Source: JBBDNT01 sp040877445
GTDB taxonomy: Bacteria > Planctomycetota > Planctomycetia > Planctomycetales > Planctomycetaceae
DNA length: 10,652 bases
Direction of reading: 5' to 3'
Assembly: GCA_040877445.1 (NCBI GenBank)
Contig: JBBDNT010000319.1
Location: 1-10,652 of the forward strand
Below, piece by piece: positions 6,127-10,652 of the stretch (its first letter is position 1; every line of letters begins with the position of its first letter). The notes beneath the pieces were generated by a model. It did not search any database. It had not been told where the DNA came from and saw nothing but the letters and a program-made list of their open reading frames with translations. The position numbers and the translations under genes are program-made.

Positions 6127-7008
6127 CTACTCCTCGACCAACGCAGTGGCCGACGCGGCGCCGCCCGCAGCGACGAAGGCGGCGGTCGTGGGCGAGGGGC
6201 TGCGGCGCGGTTCGACCTGGATCGCCACGCGGTTCCGGTCGCGGTCGAACCACAGCTTGCGCAGTCCCTGGCCGTCGCGCGTGGGCTGCGTCCACGGTCG
6301 CTCCGAGGTTCCCAACTCGTTCCGCAACTCGTTCCACTCGCGTTCCGAAAGCGGGGCGGCCCCCGGGGGCGCGCCGAACAGTTCGACGTGCCGCAAGCCC
6401 CACACGATCACCGACCCCGCCGTGAGCGTGAGGATCAAGGGAACCCACCGCACCGTCGCGCCGCGCGATTCGTCGACGGGTCCGAAGTCGCCCGCCGTGC
6501 CGGTTCCGGCGTGCCATTCATCGTGACGGTCGTGCCCGCCGAACTCTTCGAAGGCGCGCTCGTCGAATTCGGACGGTGCGTCGTCGAGGTCTTCGCCCTG
6601 CTCGCTGCGGCGGATCAGTTCCTGAAGCAGCAGCGCGGCCGCTTCGCCGCGCTCCGCGGGGACCAGCAGCAGAAAGCTCGAATTCCAATGCCCGTGCAAC
6701 GCGTCGAACTGATCGTCGACGCGAACGCTCGCCGGCAGGTTCCGCCGCGCGAGTTCCTCGGCGAAGAAGCCGGCCTCGGCGATGTTGCGAAAGCGGGCGA
6801 TCGCGGCGAGCGGCGCATGGGCGCCGCCCGCCTCGCGCTCGGCGTGGCGGCGCGCGGGCGCGCCGTCTTCGAGGGGCTCGCGTTCGAGGGGCTCTCCGGC
6901 GGATCGCGCCGCGGCGCACAGGCAGCCGAGCGGATCGCTCGGGCTGGTGGACCGGCCGCAGTCCGGGCAGCGGTCGGATTTCATGCGATGTCGATCGTCG
7001 AGCCGCAT
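6127..7008 (-). CDS. zinc-ribbon, single-helix membrane protein of unknown function
   Basis: A 293-residue product with four parts. An N-terminal zinc-ribbon-like motif has Cys14, Cys17, Cys29 and Cys31 (CPDC and CLC). A globular segment follows (about 68-135, FRNIAEAGFFAEELARRNLP), which resembles the DUF2007-type signalling fold in its helix-strand order. An acidic stretch rich in Asp, Glu and His is next (136-180). One membrane helix (about 188-206, WVPLILTLTAGSVIVWGL) leads to a C-terminal Trp/Arg-containing domain (221-270). The start at 7008 is chosen over the ATG at 6984 because AAAGG lies six bases upstream. The open frame continues far upstream without stops but has no gene-like content there. 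It is divergent from the FHA gene and upstream of groES on the same strand. Confidence 0.72.
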   Translation of the reverse strand: MRLDDRHRMKSDRCPDCGRSTSPSDPLGCLCAAARSAGEPLEREPLEDGAPARRHAEREAGGAHAPLAAIARFRNIAEAGFFAEELARRNLPASVRVDDQFDALHGHWNSSFLLLVPAERGEAAALLLQELIRRSEQGEDLDDAPSEFDERAFEEFGGHDRHDEWHAGTGTAGDFGPVDESRGATVRWVPLILTLTAGSVIVWGLRHVELFGAPPGAAPLSEREWNELRNELGTSERPWTQPTRDGQGLRKLWFDRDRNRVAIQVEPRRSPSPTTAAFVAAGGAASATALVEE

Positions 7009-7087
7009 CGGTCGCCTTTCACGCGGACGGGTTTTCGGGCGTGGGGGAGCGTCGGCGTTCCTCTCGCGTCTACTTCGCGCTGTCTCC

Positions 7088-7093
7088 ATGATA
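7088..7093 (-). promoter_or_regulatory. possible -10 box for the zinc-ribbon gene
   Basis: The minus strand reads TATCAT here, about 80 bases before the start at 7008. The -35 region at the right spacing is GC-rich and poor, so this is a weak call. Confidence 0.25.
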
Positions 7094-7203
7094 AGCGCCT
7101 GGGCCGCGGCGGGCCAGCAGGGAATCACCCATTGTCGGGAGCGATCGCCGAATGTCGTCCGGGACCGGCATTCCGAAAATTCCCGCCGCGGGCCGCATCT
7201 CGT

Positions 7204-7233
7204 TTGAGCGATCCGGCCGATTGCGGGTATGAT
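7204..7233 (+). promoter_or_regulatory. sigma70-type promoter of the FHA gene
   Basis: TTGAGC (7204-7209) and TATGAT (7228-7233) are separated by 18 bases, with the same -10 box and spacer as the 609-638 promoter. Transcription should begin near 7240, giving about 50 bases of leader. The leader contains a short GAGAC/GTCTC inverted repeat. Confidence 0.6.
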
Positions 7234-7290
7234 GGATCGCGAGACAAGGATTCCGGTCTCGTCGAAGCAGCGCTTATTCGAAAGCCGTCG

Positions 7291-8178
7291 ATGCTGGTCC
7301 GCCTGGAAGTCAGCCACAACAAGGCGAATGTGAAGCGGGTCGTCCTGCGTCGAGACGCGGTGATCGGCCGGGGCAAGGAGTGCAACCTCCGCATCGCGTC
7401 GAACCTCGTGAGCCGGCAGCATTGCCGCATCGTCCTCGGCGGCGAGCGGGTGTTCGTCCGCGACCTGGGAAGTTCCAACGGAACTTACCTGGCCGGCACG
7501 CGATTGCCGCGCGAGCAGGACGTGCTCCTGCCCCCCGGGGCGGAATTGTCGATCGGCGGGGTGACGTTCGTCGTGCAATACGATCTGCCGGACGGCGTGC
7601 CGGGCGGATCGACGGTCGAGATCGCCTTGCCCCCGAAAGCGGGCCGCGAGACGCCGCCGGTGGCGCGGGCGGCGCGGTCGCCCGCCGCGCCACACGCCGG
7701 ATCGAGCGGGAAGGATGCGGCGGCCGAGGTTCCCGAAGCGGGCGATGCCGGTGACGACGACGAGCCGGTGTTCGAGTTGATCGACGCGCCGGCCGCCGCT
7801 CCCGAAGTCGTGATCGACGACGACGCGCCGGAAGTCGTGTTCGACGACGACGCACCGATCCCCGAGGAAGTCGCGGGGGCGTCGGAAGATCCCGAATCGT
7901 TGCCGGTCGAACCGAAGCCGGGCCTTCTGGGGCGGCTGTTCGGATTCGTCGGGAAGCGGCGGCCAACGGCCGCTCGACCGGCCGACGACGTTGCGGACGC
8001 CGACGTGCCGGACGTGGAAGTGCCCGCGGCCGAGGAGCCGACGTTCGACGGCGCGGACGCGAACGAAGAAACGCTCCCGCAATTCGGCGACGCGGAGGCC
8101 GCGTCGAAAGACGCCCCGCCGCCCGCCGCGGACGACGCGGACCTGGGCGATTTCCTGCGCCACCTCGGCAAGGACTAG
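7291..8178 (+). CDS. FHA-domain protein with acidic C-terminal region
   Basis: Residues about 2-96 form a forkhead-associated domain, which binds phosphothreonine peptides. The key residues are present: Gly26-Arg27 (VIGRG), Ser41-Arg42 and His44 (SRQH), and Asn63-Gly64 (SSNGT). The rest is low-complexity and acidic, rich in Asp, Glu, Ala and Pro. It includes a nine-residue tandem repeat PEVVIDDDA/PEVVFDDDA (171-188) and a short basic-hydrophobic patch GLLGRLFGFVGKR near 211-223. The protein ends in an acidic-helical DLGDFLRHL. No kinase or membrane helix is present, so it probably acts as a phospho-dependent adaptor in Ser/Thr kinase signalling. The ATG at 7291 is chosen because the domain starts at once after it; a clear Shine-Dalgarno is lacking. 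The frame is open far upstream only as a GC-rich shadow. Confidence 0.88.
   Translation: MLVRLEVSHNKANVKRVVLRRDAVIGRGKECNLRIASNLVSRQHCRIVLGGERVFVRDLGSSNGTYLAGTRLPREQDVLLPPGAELSIGGVTFVVQYDLPDGVPGGSTVEIALPPKAGRETPPVARAARSPAAPHAGSSGKDAAAEVPEAGDAGDDDEPVFELIDAPAAAPEVVIDDDAPEVVFDDDAPIPEEVAGASEDPESLPVEPKPGLLGRLFGFVGKRRPTAARPADDVADADVPDVEVPAAEEPTFDGADANEETLPQFGDAEAASKDAPPPAADDADLGDFLRHLGKD
7801..7854 (+). repeat. 27-base tandem repeat inside the FHA gene
   Basis: Two adjacent 27-base units (7801-7827 and 7828-7854) encode PEVVIDDDA and PEVVFDDDA. They differ at a few positions and keep the reading frame, consistent with a recent in-frame duplication in the acidic linker. Confidence 0.8.
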
Positions 8179-8261
8179 GGTGGGCCGTGGTCCGTCCGTC
8201 TCGTCCACGTTCCTTCGCGCCCCGCGAATCATCCGCGAGTCATCGACCGAAAGTCCTCCTG

Positions 8262-9728
8262 ATGACGAAGAATTCCCCTTCGCTTCGGATACGTTTCATC
8301 GTCTGGATGCTGATGACCGTCGGCACGTCGCTGTCGCCCGCGCGTTCATCGCGCGCCGACGACGTCGCGGCGGATCGCGATGAGCGACCCAACGTCGTCA
8401 TCGTCTTCACCGACGATCAGGGATACGCAGACGTCGGCTGCTTCGGCTCGCCCGACATCGACACGCCGCACCTCGACCGGATGGCCCGCGAGGGAATTCG
8501 CTTCACCGATTTCCACGTCGCCCAGGCGGTTTGCTCGGCGTCGCGGGCGGCGCTGCTCACCGGGTGTTATCCCAACCGCATCGGAATCTCCGGGGCGCTC
8601 AACGACCAAAGCCGGCACGGCATTCATCCCGATGAGACGACCATCGCCGAGATCCTCAAGGCCCGAGGCTATGCGACCGCGATCTTCGGAAAGTGGCATC
8701 TCGGGCATCGTCCGCCGTTTCTGCCGACGCGGCATGGTTTCGACGAGTGGTTCGGCATTCCGTACTCGAACGACATGTGGCCGCACCACCCCACGCTGGG
8801 GCGCCGCTTCCCGCCGCTGCCGTTGTACGAGAACGAGCGGATCGTCGACGACGACGTGACCGCCGACGACCAGAAGCAGTTGACCACGCGCATCGCCGAG
8901 CGGGCGGTGGAGTTCATCGAGAATCACGCCGACGAACCGTTCTTCGTGTACGTCGCGCATCCCATGCCGCACGTGCCGTTGTTCGTCGGCGACAAGTTCG
9001 CGGGCAAGTCGCGGCGGGGGCTTTACGGCGACGTGATCAGCGAGATCGATTGGTCGGTGGGGCGAATTCTCGACACGCTCGCCCGGCTGAAACTCGACGA
9101 GAAGACGCTGGTGATCTTCACGTCGGACAACGGGCCGTGGCTGTCGTACGGAAATCACGGCGGATCGGCGAAGCCGTTGCGCGAGGGGAAGGGAACGTCG
9201 TGGGACGGCGGCGTCCGCGTGCCGTTCATCGCCCGCTGGCCCGGAAGGATTCCCGCCGGCAAGGTCTGCCGCGAACCGGCGATGACGATCGACCTGCTGC
9301 CCACGCTCGCGCGGCTCGCCGGCGGAGAACTCCCCGAAAAGCCGATCGACGGGAAGGACATCGCGCCGCTGCTGCTCGGGGAAGCCGATGCGAAATCGCC
9401 GCAGGAGGCGTACTTCATCTATTGGGGCCGCGAGTTGCAGGCGGTGCGTTCCGGCAAGTGGAAGCTGCACTTCACGCACGCGTATCGCACGCTCCGCGCT
9501 CCGGGCCGCGACGGCAAGCCCGGCCCATACGACACCGCCCGCACCGAACTCGCGCTGTTCGACTTGGAGCAGGACATCGGCCAGACGACGAACGTCGCCG
9601 CGGAGCACCCGCAGGTCGTCGAGCGATTGCAACGGCTGGCCGAGCGAATTCGCGACGACCTGGGCGATTCGGCGACCGATCGCAAGGGGACGGGAGTCCG
9701 CAGCGCGGGCGAATCGGCGACTCCGTGA
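8262..9728 (+). CDS. exported type I sulfatase (arylsulfatase family)
   Basis: Type I sulfatases hydrolyse sulfate esters with a formylglycine made from Cys or Ser. The 488-residue product has an N-terminal signal-like hydrophobic segment (about 10-24, after Arg residues). VVIVFTDDQGYADVG follows with metal ligands Asp51-Asp52, then the modification motif CSASR with Cys91 and Arg95. GKWHLG holds Lys144 and His146, and SDNGPW holds Asp289-Asn290. The Cys-type motif requires an anaerobic or oxygen-dependent formylglycine-generating enzyme, not encoded here. The ATG at 8262 is chosen because it places the signal sequence at the N terminus; an upstream GTG at 8187 is less likely, and the Shine-Dalgarno is weak. 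The substrate cannot be told from sequence, but sulfated polysaccharides are usual for planctomycetes. It lies 83 bases after the FHA gene. Confidence 0.95.
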   Translation: MTKNSPSLRIRFIVWMLMTVGTSLSPARSSRADDVAADRDERPNVVIVFTDDQGYADVGCFGSPDIDTPHLDRMAREGIRFTDFHVAQAVCSASRAALLTGCYPNRIGISGALNDQSRHGIHPDETTIAEILKARGYATAIFGKWHLGHRPPFLPTRHGFDEWFGIPYSNDMWPHHPTLGRRFPPLPLYENERIVDDDVTADDQKQLTTRIAERAVEFIENHADEPFFVYVAHPMPHVPLFVGDKFAGKSRRGLYGDVISEIDWSVGRILDTLARLKLDEKTLVIFTSDNGPWLSYGNHGGSAKPLREGKGTSWDGGVRVPFIARWPGRIPAGKVCREPAMTIDLLPTLARLAGGELPEKPIDGKDIAPLLLGEADAKSPQEAYFIYWGRELQAVRSGKWKLHFTHAYRTLRAPGRDGKPGPYDTARTELALFDLEQDIGQTTNVAAEHPQVVERLQRLAERIRDDLGDSATDRKGTGVRSAGESATP

Positions 9729-9743
9729 TTCGACTCATGTCGC

Positions 9744-9775
9744 CGGCGAGCCTCCCGCGTAAGCGGGGGGAGCCG
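9744..9775. terminator. hairpin between convergent sulfatase and ASCH genes
   Basis: CCTCCCGC (9751-9758) pairs with GCGGGGGG (9763-9770) around a GTAA loop, with one G-T pair. CGGC/GCCG (9744-9747, 9772-9775) extends it past a small internal loop. GUAA is a stable GNRA tetraloop in RNA. There is no T tract, so it may act as a weak terminator, an mRNA 3'-end stabiliser, or be a dispersed palindrome. Confidence 0.55.
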
Positions 9776-9788
9776 TTCCCGCTTCGAG

Positions 9789-10229
9789 TCATGGCGGTGC
9801 GGACGGATCCTGCCGCTTCCGACGGAATGGGTAGAACCACACGCCATAGGGCAGAAACCGCACCGGAAGCGGTTCGGGCAGGCGGTGCGGGTTCTCGAGG
9901 CGCCAGCCGATGCGGCCGATCACGTCGCCCCGCCGGACGCATGCCCGGGCCGCGTCGTCCGGTTCGCAGGCGCGGGTCGCCACCAAGTCGACCGTTCCCA
10001 CCAGCATGCCGCGCGGCAAGCTCTCCAAGTCGAGCGAGTGCGCTTCGGTCGCCGCCTGCGCCGCGGGGTGGTCGGTGAATTTCTTCGAGGCATACAGGTA
10101 GATCGTGCCGCGTTGCCGCGTGTCGACGGTGCGGACTTCGATCGTCTTCACTCCGCGCAGAATCAACTCGGCCCACGGCTGCCGGACGCCGAGTGCGATC
10201 AAATCGTGATCGGGATGAGTGCGGGGCAT
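9789..10229 (-). CDS. ASCH-domain (PUA-like) protein
   Basis: The 146-residue product carries the ASCH signature near its N terminus, ALGVRQPWAELILRGVKTIEVR (residues 12-33 in part), with the G-x-K-x-x-E-x-R motif at Gly26, Lys28, Glu31 and Arg33. A strand TIYLYASKK follows, and the C terminus has WRLENPHRLPEP and a Pro/Phe-rich WFYPF. ASCH domains resemble PUA RNA-binding domains and some have nuclease or RNA-modification-linked roles; the exact function is unknown. The ATG at 10229 is preferred to the upstream in-frame start at 10259, which lies in a palindrome. The gene is convergent with the sulfatase, separated by 60 bases holding a hairpin. Confidence 0.88.
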   Translation of the reverse strand: MPRTHPDHDLIALGVRQPWAELILRGVKTIEVRTVDTRQRGTIYLYASKKFTDHPAAQAATEAHSLDLESLPRGMLVGTVDLVATRACEPDDAARACVRRGDVIGRIGWRLENPHRLPEPLPVRFLPYGVWFYPFRRKRQDPSAPP

Positions 10230-10243
10230 CCTGCTTCTCGTCG

Positions 10244-10260
10244 GGTGGGCTGCGCCCACC
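10244..10260. repeat. perfect palindrome upstream of the ASCH gene
   Basis: GGTGGGC (10244-10250) and GCCCACC (10254-10260) form a 7-bp stem with a TGC loop. I recall this kind of palindrome as dispersed in planctomycete and some cyanobacterial genomes. It lies just upstream of the ASCH gene and could be in its leader. Confidence 0.7.
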
Positions 10261-10427
10261 GGAAATTCCGACGGAACATTCGAAGACGGAAAAATGAAGC
10301 AGAGGAAGACAGAGAAAGGTACTTGGTTTTTCGCGATTTATCCAGCAAGGACGCAAGATCAGAGAGCGGTCTGTCTCAGTCATTCCAAAGTTCCTATTCA
10401 CCGCGCTGGAGGTCAGGATGGATCAAT
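10261..10427. other. gene-free, moderately AT-rich spacer
   Basis: No frame with a start signal or recognisable product lies here. The stretch around 10290-10340 is purine-rich and less GC-rich than its surroundings. No tRNA or riboswitch structure was recognised. Confidence 0.5.
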
Positions 10428-10647
10428 ACCCCGAAGGGGTTTCATCCCGCAGCCCAGGGTGCGCTCGCTGTCGCTCGCGACCCTGGGTCCACGGACCCCA
10501 CCCGCGCCCCAACCCTGAAAGGGTTGCACTCCGGAAACCGCCCCACGGCTTCTCTTCCGCCCCGCCGCCCCGCCGTTCCATCGCGGTCGTCGAGGAACAA
10601 TGCGGATCGCGCCGCCCGGAGTGCAACCCTTTCAGGGTTGGGGGCGC
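10428..10647. repeat. compound palindromic element at the right edge
   Basis: A chain of short palindromes: ACCCC-GAA-GGGGT (10428-10440), CCCAGGGT (10453-10460) with ACCCTGGG (10480-10487), and GGGTCC-AC-GGACCC (10485-10498). CAACCCT-GAA-AGGGTTG follows (10510-10526). Its 31-base block (10504-10534) recurs inverted at 10616-10647 with one extra base, enclosing 81 bases. No transposase and no convincing gene is present. The structure resembles REP-type or miniature mobile elements, and the small frames across it look spurious. Confidence 0.7.
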
Positions 10648-10652
10648 AGCGC

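Noticed and set aside
7009..8232. Upstream extension of the zinc-ribbon gene frame on the minus strand
   Set aside because: It is antisense to the FHA gene and has no motif; the real start at 7008 has a ribosome binding site.
8346..9632. 428-codon minus-strand frame opposite the sulfatase
   Set aside because: A GC-bias shadow of a well-supported sulfatase gene, with no recognisable content.
10423..10626. 67-codon minus-strand frame at the right end
   Set aside because: It lies inside the palindromic element and is explained by its GC-rich repeats.

Overview
The window reads as high-GC bacterial chromosome, most probably from the Planctomycetota. This is inferred from gene content: a secreted formylglycine sulfatase, an acidic FHA-domain protein, several small hypothetical families I associate with planctomycetes, a GroEL ending in DDDMY, and intergenic regions crowded with GC-rich palindromes. 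No rRNA, tRNA, CRISPR array, transposase or phage gene was seen. A run of ten N followed by sixteen C (523-548) marks an assembly gap.

Layout, left to right. (1) 2-522: 3' part of an unrecognised protein gene, running into a terminator-like hairpin and the gap. (2) 533-1192: mostly non-coding. It holds a good sigma70-type promoter at 609-638 and a Shine-Dalgarno that would drive an unrecognised 68-residue ORF. (3) 1193-2144, plus strand: an S-adenosylmethionine decarboxylase (speD/speH type), then a DUF202 membrane protein whose promoter position suggests a leaderless mRNA. (4) 2181-2693, minus strand: two small coupled genes, the first a ParB-like protein broken by one extra base. A divergent unknown protein (2958-3593) follows; the three may be a displaced effector/immunity-type cassette. 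(5) 3743-5800, minus strand: groES-groEL with a strong terminator after groEL and two sets of heptamer tandem repeats between the genes. (6) 6127-7008 minus and 7291-8178 plus: a divergent pair, a zinc-ribbon membrane protein and an FHA-domain protein. (7) 8262-9728 plus: exported sulfatase, convergent with an ASCH-domain gene (9789-10229 minus) across a GUAA-loop hairpin. (8) 10230-10652: gene-free and palindrome-rich, with a near-perfect 31/32-bp inverted repeat at the right end.

The genes do not form one pathway. The groES-groEL pair is the only clear complex. The sulfatase fits the polysaccharide-degrading lifestyle of many planctomycetes. SpeD points to polyamine synthesis, but no spermidine synthase or hydrolytic partner is present. 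I see no clear new multi-gene system. The best leads are the frameshifted small-gene cassette at 2.2-3.6 kb, the compound palindromic element at the right end, and the repeats and candidate operator around groES-groEL.
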